Counted from the first letter of the stretch, positions 1-9,000 are shown. The stretch is 64,000 nt of DNA from Stentor roeselii (GCA_006503475.1 RSEH01000111.1:83998-147997), one strand, 5' to 3'. Numbers and translations: made by a program. Notes: generated by a model from the sequence alone, not told the origin.

Positions 1-1
1 T

Positions 2-1117
2 GATATTAAAACGGCTTTTGATTACTTTTTATCTTTCCATTCTGGCCCTCCACCTGAAAAAATTAGCTTGAAAGACTTTGAAAAAGCTTTAGAAGCTATT
101 ATTCCTAAAAGATTCAATAAAAAAGAACTTAGCTTAATTTGGAAACAGATTTTTTCGGACTCTTCGTTTATTAGTTTTAGAGAATTTAGAGATCAGCTGG
201 ATTTGAATAGGTTTATGAGCTCGTTTTCAGGACCTAGGAGCAAACCTAGCTCTGCTAGAACTTTTGTTTCTAGTTCTTCTCAGAAGTCTAGCTTGAGTGA
301 AGACCCTTTGAAACGTCTTCAGGCATTGATTCGAGCAAGTCCTTATAGCATCGAAGACATCTTCCGTGAAATGGACAGCGACAACTCCGGGACGCTCTCC
401 CTAATCGAATTCCGAAACGCAATGCGAAAGCTAAACATCGGCCTAAGCGCAAAAGACATCGACGGTCTACTTGCCCGAATCGACACAAACAACGACGGTC
501 AAATCGACTGGCAAGAGTTCCAAAAGCAGTTCAAGTCATCAGAGACAGAAACCCACATAAAATCAAGTTGCCAACAAAGACTAAACTTCCTAAGAAGCAA
601 CATGAACCATTTCATGCTTTCCGCCCGCGACGCTTTCAACCAATTCGACCCAGAACGTTCAGGAAGACTGACTTTCAACAACTTCACAGCCCTGGTGCAA
701 AGAATAAGCGAACTCGCACGAGAACCCGCCCCAGCCTTTCCTGTGATCAAAGACTTGTTCGACATCATCGACATCAGAAAAGACGGAGTTTTAGATATGC
801 GAGAATGGCTTAATACTTTCAAAGAAGCAGAGAAAAACTCTTGGGAAGACTCGAAACAGTTTGAAGAGATCTGCAGACTTATTTCGAAAAATCGAAAAAT
901 GCTTTTAGATACTTTTGAACAGGTTGGCAGGAATGGAAGGATTGAGTTTGAGAAGGCAAGGGAAGTCGTTGCCACTGCTTTTGGAAGTTTGAAGATTAGT
1001 GAAGAACAGTGGAGGAAGGTCTTGGGAGTCGCTTTTAAGGAAGGGTTGGTTGATTATCGCATGCTTTTGGATATTTATAAACAGAGATGTACTTCTGCTC
1101 AGCAGCATCCTAGGTAA
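2..1117 (+). CDS. EF-hand calcium-binding protein, 5' truncated by window edge
   Basis: The frame is open from base 2 with no stop or convincing start, so the gene begins left of the window; 371 residues are visible. At least two canonical EF-hand loops can be read: one beginning DSDNSGTLSLIEF near residue 120 of the visible part, and the next beginning DTNNDGQIDWQEF. Two weaker ones follow (DPERSGRLTFNNF and DIRKDGVLDMREW). The spacing suggests paired lobes, as in calmodulin/centrin-like or longer ciliary EF-hand proteins. It probably acts as a calcium sensor, but the partner is unknown. The stop is TAA, 23 bp before the next start codon. Codon choice changes abruptly inside the gene, T-ending before about 340, C/A-ending to about 780, then T-ending again. 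Confidence 0.85.
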   Translation, partial: DIKTAFDYFLSFHSGPPPEKISLKDFEKALEAIIPKRFNKKELSLIWKQIFSDSSFISFREFRDQLDLNRFMSSFSGPRSKPSSARTFVSSSSQKSSLSEDPLKRLQALIRASPYSIEDIFREMDSDNSGTLSLIEFRNAMRKLNIGLSAKDIDGLLARIDTNNDGQIDWQEFQKQFKSSETETHIKSSCQQRLNFLRSNMNHFMLSARDAFNQFDPERSGRLTFNNFTALVQRISELAREPAPAFPVIKDLFDIIDIRKDGVLDMREWLNTFKEAEKNSWEDSKQFEEICRLISKNRKMLLDTFEQVGRNGRIEFEKAREVVATAFGSLKISEEQWRKVLGVAFKEGLVDYRMLLDIYKQRCTSAQQHPR

Positions 1118-1140
1118 ATATTTAATTTCGGTAATTTATT

Positions 1141-2094
1141 ATGGAAGGAATTAAAATTGCTTCGAGGGAAAGTGAACTTGCTATGGTGCAGGCACGGTTT
1201 GTGCAGGGACTTATTGGAGGGGAGATTGTTGGAGTTACTTCTGAAGGGGATGTCAACCTGACCTCGCCTCTCTACAGCATGCCAGGAGTAGGTATTTTCG
1301 TAAAACAACTAGAAATCGAGTTACTCTCTCAAAGAGCAGACATAGCAGCTCACTGTTTAAAAGACATGCCAACAACGACCACCTCAGGTCTACACATCTC
1401 AGCAATCCTTCCATTCACAACGCCTCGAGGCGACATAGCAATTTTTTTGCCTCCATACTCAAGTCTAGAGTCTCTTCCCTGCTCAAGCATAATCGGTACT
1501 TCTTCTCTGCGGCGAGTGGCATCAATTCGTCACAACTACCGTCACAAGTCTTTCACCTTCCGCAACATTCGAGGAAATCTGAACACACGAGTAAAAAAAC
1601 TAGAAAATCACGAATATGACTGCATCATCCTCGCAGCCGCCGGCATTCATCGACTTGGCTGGCAAGAAAAACTTGTTTATGAAAGTCTTGATGAAGAACG
1701 CTTTTTGTATGCCCCGGGGCAGGCCGCTTTAGCTCTTGAATGCAGAGAAAATGATTTGAAGGTCAGAGAACATCTGAAGAGGTTTGATGATTTTGAAACT
1801 CGGATTAGATGTGAAGCTGAAAGAGAGTTTATGAAGGACCTTGAAGGTGTAAGGATTAGCTAGGGATGCAAACTTCCCATTGGAGTTTTTACTGAAGTTA
1901 GGGATGGAATTTTGAGGATTGTTGGACAAGTCACTCATCCTGAACTGGACTTGGCTGTTAGGCAGGGTAAAATTTAGGTAGAGGAAATTGGAAATGTTCA
2001 GGAGCATTTAGAAGTCGCTAGGAGACTTAGTGAAAAGGTTAAGAATAGTGGAGGATTGGATATTGTTAAGTCTTTGCAGGATGGTTATGATTAA
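1141..2094 (+). CDS. HMBS: Porphobilinogen deaminase (hydroxymethylbilane synthase), two 15-nt introns
   Basis: The enzyme joins four porphobilinogens into hydroxymethylbilane in heme synthesis. The spliced product is 307 residues, the usual family size. The reading frame meets TAG at 1861 and again at 1976, but both lie in 15-nt introns (1849..1863 and 1967..1981). Removing the first creates LEGGCKLPIG, the conserved loop whose Cys carries the dipyrromethane cofactor. Other family motifs are ASRESELAMVQ at the N-terminus, the AAHCLKDMPT stretch (normally HSLKD, here Cys for Ser), GTSSLRR, the RGNLNTRVKKL segment, LAAAGIHRLGW and APGQAALALECR. The C-terminal domain runs through the second intron to a TAA at 2092. 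The start ATG follows an AT-rich TTATT. No transit peptide is obvious, so a cytosolic location is likely. Confidence 0.95.
1849..1863 (+). other. 15-nt intron 1 of HMBS
   Basis: Sequence gtaaggattagctag, GT...AG with A at position 10. It contains the in-frame TAG that would otherwise end the protein. Splicing restores the cofactor-binding GGC motif. Confidence 0.95.
1967..1981 (+). other. 15-nt intron 2 of HMBS
   Basis: Sequence gtaaaatttaggtag, with A at position 10. It removes an in-frame TAG. The codons on either side join as CAG GAG GAA, keeping the C-terminal frame open to TAA. Confidence 0.92.
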
Positions 2095-2112
2095 GAAAAA
2101 GTTTGAATAATA

Positions 2113-3138
2113 ATGTCTTTTATTTCGAAGGGATACTCTGACTTGTGGAAAGCAATCATTCGTCCACCAAGAGACCAGTACTCTCTAAGCGACCTAGGTC
2201 ACCCCCAGTTCGAAATCGACCACCGTATCTACAAGCGAACCGACTTGCAACTAAAAAACTCCCGAAACTTAAAACTCGAGTGTTCCTGGTTCGAGCCATC
2301 AGACGAAGAACGTTTATCAGATTCTCTTCCATGCGTGGTCTACCTTCACGGCAACTGCAGTTCACGTACAGAGGCGATGCCTGCAGTTCAAGTATTACTC
2401 CCTGCAAAAATCACAGTTTTTTGCTTTGACTTTTCAGGTTGCGGTCTTTCCGAAGGCGAGTACATTTCTTTAGGCCACTTCGAGAAAGACGACGTGGCAT
2501 TAGTAGTAGACTACCTGCGTCAAAGTGGAAAAACTTCCTACATCGGGCTTTGGGGTCGCAGCATGGGCGCAGTGACTGCCCTGCTCCACGGGTATAGGGA
2601 CAACTCAATCAGCGGCATGGTGATCGACAGTCCTTTCTCCTCGTTGATGGAACTGGCGCGGGAACTGGCAAATCGTTATTCAAAGCTTCCAGGTTTCGTG
2701 CTTTCTGGAGCCTTGAAGCTTATCAAGAAGACCATCAAGAAAAAAGCGGGTTTTGACATCAGTGAACTGAACCCGATAGAATTCGTTGATCAATGCTTTA
2801 TACCTGCGCAGTTCACTGTGGGAATGAATGATACTTTCATCTTACCGCATCATAGTGAAGCGATTTATCAGAAGTACTCAGGGGAAAAGATATTTAAAAG
2901 GGTTGAGTGCGACCATAATGACCCTAGGCCTAACTTTTACATGCACTCTGTTGCGATTTTCTTTTATAATGCACTTTACTGTGAATTTGTGCCGGATCCT
3001 CCTGTGAAAAACCTTAATCGAAGTGAAAATGTTCAGAGATTCGAACTGGTCAGTCATGAACTGACTGAAGCTGCTTTGTTTCAAAACCGGTTACTGCACC
3101 CTGAGGAGTTTGTTGCTGAGAATAGTGATGAGGACTAA
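2113..3138 (+). CDS. Alpha/beta hydrolase-fold serine hydrolase
   Basis: A 341-residue alpha/beta hydrolase. The oxyanion-hole region reads VVYLHGNCSS near residue 75. The nucleophile elbow is GRSMGA (GxSxG) near residue 148. The likely catalytic Asp is in VGMNDTF and the His in ECDHNDPRP near residue 265. The order and spacing fit the serine aminopeptidase/ABHD-like group found in many ciliates, oomycetes and plants. The substrate cannot be told from the sequence: lipase, esterase, thioesterase or peptidase are all possible. There is no signal peptide or membrane helix. It starts 18 bp after the HMBS stop, and its TAA lies 6 bp from the stop of the convergent PIG-S-like gene. Confidence 0.9.
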   Translation: MSFISKGYSDLWKAIIRPPRDQYSLSDLGHPQFEIDHRIYKRTDLQLKNSRNLKLECSWFEPSDEERLSDSLPCVVYLHGNCSSRTEAMPAVQVLLPAKITVFCFDFSGCGLSEGEYISLGHFEKDDVALVVDYLRQSGKTSYIGLWGRSMGAVTALLHGYRDNSISGMVIDSPFSSLMELARELANRYSKLPGFVLSGALKLIKKTIKKKAGFDISELNPIEFVDQCFIPAQFTVGMNDTFILPHHSEAIYQKYSGEKIFKRVECDHNDPRPNFYMHSVAIFFYNALYCEFVPDPPVKNLNRSENVQRFELVSHELTEAALFQNRLLHPEEFVAENSDED

Positions 3139-3144
3139 TGTAAG

Positions 3145-3984
3145 TTATTTACGTAAAAATAGTCTTGAGTATATCGCTCCTGAGATTGGGAATAGAACTG
3201 GGAAGAAGATAGGCGCGTAGACTCCTACTTTGAAGTCCCATTTAAAATACTCTTCTTGACTTAGGTCAGGAGACGCGTTTAGAGAAGTTAATGATGAGAG
3301 GATTTCAGACTTTTCTAAATGAAGCTCGTTGGATAAAGCCTTTTTTAGAGTTTCTAATGTTTTCAGGGTTGCTTGAGAAACTTTTAACTGGTTCAAGTCA
3401 ATCATTTTATTGAATATCTTCACTTGACGGTAGATGCTCCAGTCTTGCCATTTGTTTATCAGGGTTTCTTTTGAACTCTCCTCTGATGAAGACAGACCAT
3501 TCGTAAGAGGCTCAATTGTTGGAGGAAGTTTCAGGGTTTCTCGAAGATAGCTTATCAGGTAGTTCGGAATGTCTGAGACTGAAGAAGGAAGCACGTGGAT
3601 TATGTGGGATTTCGTTAAAGGTGCCTCGGGTGAAATGAAAAAAATCAAAAGTTTCGCCTTTTTACTTGACTGGCTCTCGTTTTTTATCTTCTCCGGAGAA
3701 AGGCTTGATCTGCACTTCAAGTTGATTGTCAGGTCGAAGAAATGGGAAAAAGCATTTCCAACTGATATCAACTTTAACTCGACATCATTCGGAAGTGAAG
3801 TGACTGGATTTGAAATGATTAAAATCGTCAAGTCCATTGGAGACAGGTCTAAAGTAGACTCTTCCTGAATGACTTCTGGGAGATACGGCGGTGAAAAGCC
3901 CGGCTTGGAAGTAGTGAAGTACCAGAGAACAAATAGAAAGCTTAAAACAATTGAATTGTATATCAATCCCTTTTTCTGCCCCAT
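3145..3984 (-). CDS. PIGS: PIG-S-like GPI-transamidase subunit, short form
   Basis: I take the start at the ATG at 3984, giving 279 residues. The frame is open upstream to 4119, but that would overlap the divergent TPR-like gene. An N-terminal membrane helix (IYNSIVLSFLFVLWYF) is followed by a loop like the one after the first helix in PIG-S. The C-terminal part resembles the PIG-S end: a helical stretch with repeated TLKTLETLKKAL-type residues, then YFKWDFKVGVYAPIFFPVLFPI, matching the family pattern of a YFP.hKfavYlPLf-like entry into a second membrane helix. PIG-S belongs to the ER complex that attaches GPI anchors to proteins. Human PIG-S is about 555 residues, so the lumenal part is much reduced here. 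The assignment is from recalled family features, not a search. Confidence 0.7.
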   Translation of the reverse strand: MGQKKGLIYNSIVLSFLFVLWYFTTSKPGFSPPYLPEVIQEESTLDLSPMDLTILIISNPVTSLPNDVELKLISVGNAFSHFFDLTINLKCRSSLSPEKIKNESQSSKKAKLLIFFISPEAPLTKSHIIHVLPSSVSDIPNYLISYLRETLKLPPTIEPLTNGLSSSEESSKETLINKWQDWSIYRQVKIFNKMIDLNQLKVSQATLKTLETLKKALSNELHLEKSEILSSLTSLNASPDLSQEEYFKWDFKVGVYAPIFFPVLFPISGAIYSRLFLRK

Positions 3985-3994
3985 TATAAAGCAC

Positions 3995-4963
3995 ATGGAA
4001 AAAAGCAGCAAAGTGGAAACCCTGGTCATCACCCTAAACAACCAGGCCTTGAAACTCTTAAAAGAACTCAACCCGAGCTCCGCACTTTCGAAGCTCGACC
4101 AGGCTTTGCAAGTGCTCAATAAAAATTTGTTAAATGATTACGACGAGCTTTACTGGATGACTTATAACAACTACGGCATTCTACTTAAAAAGAGTAGAAG
4201 ATTTCAACAAGCACTTGAAAGCTTTCTTCATGCAAGTACTTTTTGTGAGGGATCTCCTGTCAGGCAGTCGGAATGTCTGTTGAGAGCTTGCAACATTTAT
4301 TCCAAGTTGAAAAAACATAAAAAAGCCTTGAAACTCGCTTTAAAATCGTTGAAAATACTTACTTTTTCGAATCATCATATAAAAGTAGTCGCTTATCAAA
4401 ATGCTGGAGCTGAATATGAATATCTTAAAATGAGGGATGAAGCTGGAAAAATGTATAAAGCTGGATATTCGTTTGTTAAGAGATTGTTTGGAGCTAAAAA
4501 TAGTGTTGCGCAGATGTTTAAAAATAGGTATAAAGAACTGGATTTTGTGAGGAAAGATTCGGTTTTTAATATTATTACTTCTAAACCTACTCGAATTGAG
4601 GCTTATGTTTCGAAGACTCCTGAAATGAAAACTGAAAAAAATCATAACTATAGTTTGTTCAAGAATGTGACTAGTTTTAAAAATAATAAGAATCTTAAAA
4701 GTACCTGCAAGATCAAGTCGTCAGGTCACTTCAAAAGCAAAACCCCAGACAAGCTAAAATCTCCAATATTCAACCCAAGTTCACTCCACCTTCCAAGCCA
4801 CTTAAACTCATCCTCTCTACTCAAATCCAAAAAGATATCAGTAACCCCATCAAAAGCATTCGAAGACCTATTCATGGTTGACTCCAAAAGATCAACTCCA
4901 AAAACTCTCGGTTCCAGAAACTTAGACCCAATAATTTTCAGCTTAAACCGTCGACCATCTTGA
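3995..4963 (+). CDS. TPR-like repeat protein
   Basis: 322 residues from the ATG at 3995; the open frame begins earlier, at 3869, inside the PIG-S-like gene. The first 170 residues are helical with TPR-like pairs: SALSKLDQALQVL, then the YNNYGILLKKSRRFQQALESF unit, then LLRACNIYSKLKKHKKALKLALKSL, then a unit with YQNAGAEYEYLKMRDEAGKMY. These suit a protein-protein interaction scaffold. The last 120 residues are rich in Lys, Ser and Thr, with no recognisable domain, and are probably disordered. It is divergent from the PIG-S-like gene with 10 bp between start codons, so the two probably share a promoter. It ends in TGA, which supports the standard code. Function unknown. Confidence 0.8.
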   Translation: MEKSSKVETLVITLNNQALKLLKELNPSSALSKLDQALQVLNKNLLNDYDELYWMTYNNYGILLKKSRRFQQALESFLHASTFCEGSPVRQSECLLRACNIYSKLKKHKKALKLALKSLKILTFSNHHIKVVAYQNAGAEYEYLKMRDEAGKMYKAGYSFVKRLFGAKNSVAQMFKNRYKELDFVRKDSVFNIITSKPTRIEAYVSKTPEMKTEKNHNYSLFKNVTSFKNNKNLKSTCKIKSSGHFKSKTPDKLKSPIFNPSSLHLPSHLNSSSLLKSKKISVTPSKAFEDLFMVDSKRSTPKTLGSRNLDPIIFSLNRRPS

Positions 4964-4986
4964 AATGGCGGGGTTGTATTAAATAA

Positions 4987-5487
4987 ATGGAAGACTATTC
5001 GAAAAAATCCTGGCATTTAGAAGTCGCTGAAGCAGCGCGTCAAACTCCAAACCTAATCCCAGACGACATTGTTTTCCAATTCAAAAGACGTCAACCATAC
5101 CGTTTCCACAAAAAGCAAGTCCTAAAGCTCCAAAACATTGAAAAGCCTCCAATAGTCCACACTCGAAACGAGAAGCAATTTCGAGTCCGAAGTGAAACAA
5201 GTTGTCGAGCACGTCCAACAAAATCAAATCACTTTTCAAGCAACAGTTCTAGAAACTCAGACAATACTTCAAAGATAGAAAAAAGAAGTCTTAAACTTCT
5301 TCAAGAAATCGACCAGATCTTCGGAAAAGAAAACAACTTGCGAAAAGTCTTCACTCCTTGTGAGTACTCAAAAGAAGACCAGCAAGAAATCTGTCAGGAC
5401 TTCAAAGACCTGAGCACAAAAATAAGCAGACTCAGCAAAGGCAGGGCTCCTTTATCAAATCTCCGCATCGAGATGTATAAAAAGTGA
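4987..5487 (+). CDS. Basic protein of unknown function
   Basis: 166 residues, not recognised. The N-terminal third has a compact motif: an aromatic/acidic helix, NLIPDDIVFQFKRRQPYRF, then HKKQVLKLQNIEKPP. The rest is rich in Arg, Lys and Ser, with a short helical segment (LKLLQEIDQIFGKENNLRKVF). There is no signal peptide or membrane helix. Codon use matches the flanking real genes and is C/A-ending throughout, which argues that it is coding. The ATG is in the context AATAAATGG, as at the downstream NAP1 gene. Spacers are 23 bp upstream and 20 bp downstream. The TGA stop is taken as real because no 15-nt intron with A at position 10 fits there. Confidence 0.7.
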   Translation: MEDYSKKSWHLEVAEAARQTPNLIPDDIVFQFKRRQPYRFHKKQVLKLQNIEKPPIVHTRNEKQFRVRSETSCRARPTKSNHFSSNSSRNSDNTSKIEKRSLKLLQEIDQIFGKENNLRKVFTPCEYSKEDQQEICQDFKDLSTKISRLSKGRAPLSNLRIEMYKK

Positions 5488-5507
5488 ATTAGCTTGTTAG
5501 ACAATAA

Positions 5508-6332
5508 ATGGAAGGCAACGATAGCCATGAGCTGCGGGTTCAAGAAAGAAAGGCAGAAGAAGAGCTATCGAAGCTTGCCGAGACTGAAAAAGTTGTTTTG
5601 GCTCCTGTTCTTGAGTTGCAAAAGCAGAGAAATACTTTGTTCTTGCAGTTCTTGGATGACCTTCGCAAACTTGAGTTTAAGTATGATAGTCAGTACAGCC
5701 CACTTTACACCCAGCGGTCGGAAATAGTGAAAACAACGGCGGAGTTCTGGCTTAAAGCCATGCGAAACAACAGCGTCATCGCTGCCATGATCTTTGATCA
5801 GGACTTTGAACTGCTGAAGCATCTTGTTGACATTCGCCATATCAGCGAGGAAAATTCAGATAATTTCACCATCGAGTTTCACTTCACAGAAAATCCTATC
5901 ATGCATAATACGGTTCTTAGTAAAAAGTATATCATGGGAGATAATGATGACCCAAAGAAAGGAGAAGGAACTGAAATCAAGTGGAAAGGAGCAAGTTTGA
6001 CGCAGAAAATAAAAAAAACGAAAAAGAAGGGAAAAAATAAGAAAGTTACAACAAAAGTTGAAGAAATTCCAAGTTTTTTCTTGTTTTTTAAAACGGTTTC
6101 TGATGAGGATGAAGGGGATGAGGAGGATGATGAGGATGAAATGGGAGATGCACTCGAGGATGACTATGAGACTGCCTGTGAGTTTAGAGATGAGCTGATC
6201 CCTAATGCTGTTTATTATTATCTGGGAGTTATGGAGCAGGAGGAGGATTCAGAGGAAGAACCTGAGCAGAAGCCTAAGAGTAAGAAAGTTGATGGCTCGG
6301 GAACTGAGAAGGCTGAATGTAAACCTCAATAG
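5508..6332 (+). CDS. NAP1: Nucleosome assembly protein (NAP1 family)
   Basis: 274 residues. It starts with the long dimerisation helix (KVVLAPVLELQKQRNTLFLQFLDDLRKLEFKYDSQYSPLY in outline) and continues with KRREIV-like QRSEIVKTTAEFWLKAM. The central domain has LKHLVDIRHISEE, a beta segment ending EFHFTENPIMHNTVLSKKY, and TEIKWKGASLTQK, all family landmarks. A Lys-rich strip near residues 165 to 185 precedes SFFLFFKTV. The C-terminal acidic tract EDEGDEEDDEDE follows and binds histones. NAP1 proteins carry H2A-H2B (and H1) and assist nucleosome assembly in nucleus and cytosol. The ATG is in AATAAATGG, 20 bp after the previous stop. The end is TAG at 6330. Confidence 0.93.
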   Translation: MEGNDSHELRVQERKAEEELSKLAETEKVVLAPVLELQKQRNTLFLQFLDDLRKLEFKYDSQYSPLYTQRSEIVKTTAEFWLKAMRNNSVIAAMIFDQDFELLKHLVDIRHISEENSDNFTIEFHFTENPIMHNTVLSKKYIMGDNDDPKKGEGTEIKWKGASLTQKIKKTKKKGKNKKVTTKVEEIPSFFLFFKTVSDEDEGDEEDDEDEMGDALEDDYETACEFRDELIPNAVYYYLGVMEQEEDSEEEPEQKPKSKKVDGSGTEKAECKPQ

Positions 6333-6358
6333 TCTAGCACTTTTAAATAAACCATTAA

Positions 6359-7297
6359 ATGATCAAGTCCCTCAGCGAGCTTATCCAACTCAAACAAAAC
6401 GAGTTGATGAAGGCACGAGCAGAATGCACGGCTCTAGAAAATTCATACCTGCAGTTACTTCAGAACCAATCACAAAGATCCATCAACCCAGACTGGGACA
6501 TGACTTATCGGCCTCTAACAGCTTTAGAAGCCACTCGAAGAGCTCAATCCTTAATGCGCGAGATAGGAAATGAAGCTTACAGTAAGAAATAAACAGTCAA
6601 ACTTCGTGATTTGTTCATCAGATATGCGACTATCTTTCATGCGGACTCGAGTGGGTACCTTGACTTGACGCAGTTCAGAGTTCTTACAACTGAACTGGAC
6701 TTGATTGGAAAACTACCGAAAATGAACTCGGATATTATTTATCACTCGGTCAATCGAAGAGGACTACTTGATTTTTGGAAGTTTACTAATGTCATGAGCT
6801 GGGTCGCCATTGAAACCTTTCCTTCTCTTTATCCTTCTCAGGCCTTGGAAGTCTTGGCACTTGAACTTACAATTCCTGAACATCGCATGGATACTATTGA
6901 CTATAATTCGCATATTTGGAGACAAAGTCTTAGAAATAATCAAAAACTTATTGGAAAGTATAGGAAAGTATTGAAAGAATGCTTTTTTGCTTATAGCTTG
7001 CAGAAAGGAAATGAAATTTGTCTTTGTGAAGTTTTGAAGTTTTTTAATGACTCGAAGGTGGTACCCACTCTGGTTTCAAGTTGGGAAGTCAGTCGAATAT
7101 TTAGGACTGTTCAACATCCTCAGAATTTTAGTGAAACTTTATTTTACAGAGAGTTTGAAGAAGCAGTAACCTTGCTAGGTATATATCAATCAAGCAAAGA
7201 AGGTATCACTAGTTCAGATACAGCACTGATGAACTTCCTATCATTTATTTTTGACAACCCTGTTTTTCTGAAGAGAAAAAAGTTCGAGAAACAATAG
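6359..7297 (+). CDS. EF-hand-like protein, one 15-nt intron
   Basis: Spliced product 307 residues. The first exon begins at ATG 6359 and carries a coiled-coil-like helix (LIQLKQNELMKARAECTALENSYLQLL). It would end at TAA 6590, but that stop lies in the 15-nt intron 6582..6596. Splicing gives GNEAYIKLRDLFIRYATIFHADSSGYLDLTQF, joining the exons into one EF-hand-like helix-loop-helix whose loop (HADSSGYLDLTQF) is only partly canonical. A second, degenerate hand may be around VNRRGLLDFWKFTNVM. The helical C-terminal half resembles other ciliate EF-hand/cytoskeletal proteins but has no named domain that I recognise. It is separated by 105 bp from the convergent phosphorylase gene. Confidence 0.82.
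6582..6596 (+). other. 15-nt intron of the EF-hand-like gene
   Basis: Sequence gtaagaaataaacag, A at position 10. It contains an in-frame TAA and splits a codon (TAC A / TC AAA). Without it the frame would end after 77 residues. Confidence 0.93.
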
Positions 7298-7402
7298 GAT
7301 AATAAAGGTAATTAACTACTTTAATGCATAACATTAAACAAAAATCCCAACTTAATTCAAAAAACCATAAAAAATACTACTTAAAATAATAAACGATTAA
7401 AA

Positions 7403-8230
7403 CTAATTATCTAAAGAGTAACTAATTAAAGTCTCAAATGCTGCCCGAGCAGCTTGAATTTCTAACTGAGGCACAGTGCTAAAGTCAATCATTTCCTTAG
7501 TCTGGCGATTAATAAGGCCGATCATACATGCAGTAGCAGCGATTTTTCCTTTACTTGCCTTAGCAAGTTGTAAAAGTTTAAAAGTTTCCATTTCCATAGC
7601 AGCAACTTCTGGTTCCTTCTCAACAACACCTTCAACGACCCCTTCATTAAAGTCATCAAATTGCGAGCCTAGCCTTCCCTGAGCACTATAAAAAGTTTCA
7701 CATGTGATATCGACTCCCCAGTCAACATTTTCTTCTCCTAGTTCTTTTTTTAAGTAACCCTTTAAACTTTCCGTAAGTTCTACACTTGACTGAATTTTTT
7801 CTGATAAAAGATAAGGCTCACCATTAGGAAAGTCGTAGTTTTGTGATAAATATCTGGCATGACTTGCAACTATTAAAGAACCTGGCTTTGTACTCGCCTT
7901 AAGAATCCCGCAAGTCCCAAGACGAATAAAACTGACTTTTGAAGATATATGAAAAGTACTTTCACGTACAACGAAGTCCATCATGGCGATTCCCATTCCA
8001 GTGACAATAACCGAAACAGGTACTCCTTTATAATTTCCTGAATAAGTCACAAATCCTCGAGTTGAATTATGCTCGATGACATTTTCCAGTAATTTCGAGA
8101 CCCTTTCTCCTCTTCCATGGTCCCCAACACTTAAAATCCTAGGATTAACATCTCCAGGTCCTACATTAAGATGCATTGTTTTCCCATCCTGGCTTACCGG
8201 AAAGTCAGGATTGATCAAATCACGACTCAT
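7403..8230 (-). CDS. UPP: Uridine phosphorylase-type nucleoside phosphorylase
   Basis: 275 residues with the PNP/UDP phosphorylase fold, family 1. Landmarks are the phosphate-binding ILSVGDHGRGERV near the N-terminus, the VTYSGNYKGVPVSVIVTGMG strand-loop, the FIRLGTCG phosphate/ribose loop, VEKEPEVAAMEMETF with the ribose-binding Met-Glu pair, and a C-terminal helix. These enzymes split uridine (or a related nucleoside) with phosphate to base and ribose-1-phosphate in pyrimidine salvage. The Glu-Met-Glu context favours a uridine phosphorylase-like rather than a classical trimeric PNP. It is cytosolic by lack of signals. It lies in tandem 73 bp downstream of the PACRGL stop on the same strand. 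Confidence 0.92.
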   Translation of the reverse strand: MSRDLINPDFPVSQDGKTMHLNVGPGDVNPRILSVGDHGRGERVSKLLENVIEHNSTRGFVTYSGNYKGVPVSVIVTGMGIAMMDFVVRESTFHISSKVSFIRLGTCGILKASTKPGSLIVASHARYLSQNYDFPNGEPYLLSEKIQSSVELTESLKGYLKKELGEENVDWGVDITCETFYSAQGRLGSQFDDFNEGVVEGVVEKEPEVAAMEMETFKLLQLAKASKGKIAATACMIGLINRQTKEMIDFSTVPQLEIQAARAAFETLISYSLDN

Positions 8231-8303
8231 TTATAAGCCACATCTATTTGAGCTTTCTTGACAAGGTCAAAAGTCAACAAATAAAAAATACCAAATTATT
8301 TAT

Positions 8304-8972
8304 CTAAGTCCTGTATGTCGGAATCTTCGACTTGATGACTTGAACGACTTCCTCTCCGCCTTGTTCTTCAATAACCATTAAAGTCTCAAAAACCTTTTCT
8401 CGAAGGTTGCGATCAGCGAGTTTTTTTCCCAGATGTTGCAAAAAAAGATGCACATGGGTGTTAAGATAAGGACCCACCAACTCACTGAGCAGTCTGAATT
8501 ACTTTTACTTGAGAATTTCAAGAGCTGAGTTAAAAATGCCAGAATCAGGGCTCATTAAAGCTGACCTGAGCGGCATGACAAGTCTCGGGATTAAAGGAAT
8601 GGACTTGTCAGCAGCTCCATCTGCAGTGAGGAGTTCTTTGCACCCTTGCCGGGCGACGAAAACGAAAGGATGTTCAGTTTCTAGAAGACCTTCAAAAAGA
8701 GTCACAAGCAGAGGGTCATAAGAAAGTTGTGAAGGGCTTGTATCCCAATGAAGCCGCATGTTGACTGACCCGTGGTTGATTCTGCAAGGAATACCTCCAG
8801 CTGAATATACATATCCAAGGTTTCTATTTAATTTTTACGTTTTTGACTTGTTTTTCGGTTTGAAAGGATCAGCTGCTTTGACGTTAAGTCGATCAGAAGG
8901 TTTGGAAGTGAAACCTTTTTTTTTTTCCTCGATTTTTCTGTCCTCTTTTTTCTTATCTTCTGACTTTTTCAT
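8304..8972 (-). CDS. PACRGL: PACRG-like protein (PACRGL), two 15-nt introns
   Basis: Reconstructed as three exons: 8972..8839, 8823..8509 and 8493..8304, 212 residues. The N-terminus is a Lys/Glu-rich tail. Then come NLGYVYSAGGIPCRINHGSV, DPLLVTLFEGLLETEHPFVF, ARQGCKELL, the IPLIPRLVMPLRSAL helix, LVGPYLNTHVHLFLQHLGKKL and the closing VIKSKIPTY, which together match the PACRGL family (Parkin co-regulated gene-like). PACRG-family proteins are HEAT-like alpha-solenoids of cilia; PACRG itself sits at the inner junction of doublet microtubules. This fits a ciliate. Introns at 8824..8838 and 8494..8508 each remove an in-frame stop. An 11-A run near the N-terminus is in frame as read. The SRPK-like stop lies 28 bp upstream. 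Confidence 0.92.
8494..8508 (-). other. 15-nt intron 2 of PACRGL
   Basis: Read on the minus strand: gtaaaagtaattcag, A at position 10. It removes an in-frame TAA and joins ALEILK to LLSELVGPYL. Confidence 0.93.
8824..8838 (-). other. 15-nt intron 1 of PACRGL
   Basis: Read on the minus strand: gtaaaaattaaatag, A at position 10. It removes an in-frame TAA and links the Lys-rich N-terminus to NLGYVYSAGGIP. Confidence 0.93.
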
Positions 8973-9000
8973 TTATTTGCCCTAATCTAGCAATCTACAC

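Noticed and set aside
3869-3994. Longer N-terminus for the TPR-like gene
   Set aside because: It would overlap the PIG-S-like coding region and adds no TPR sequence. The ATG at 3995 fits the compact divergent layout better.
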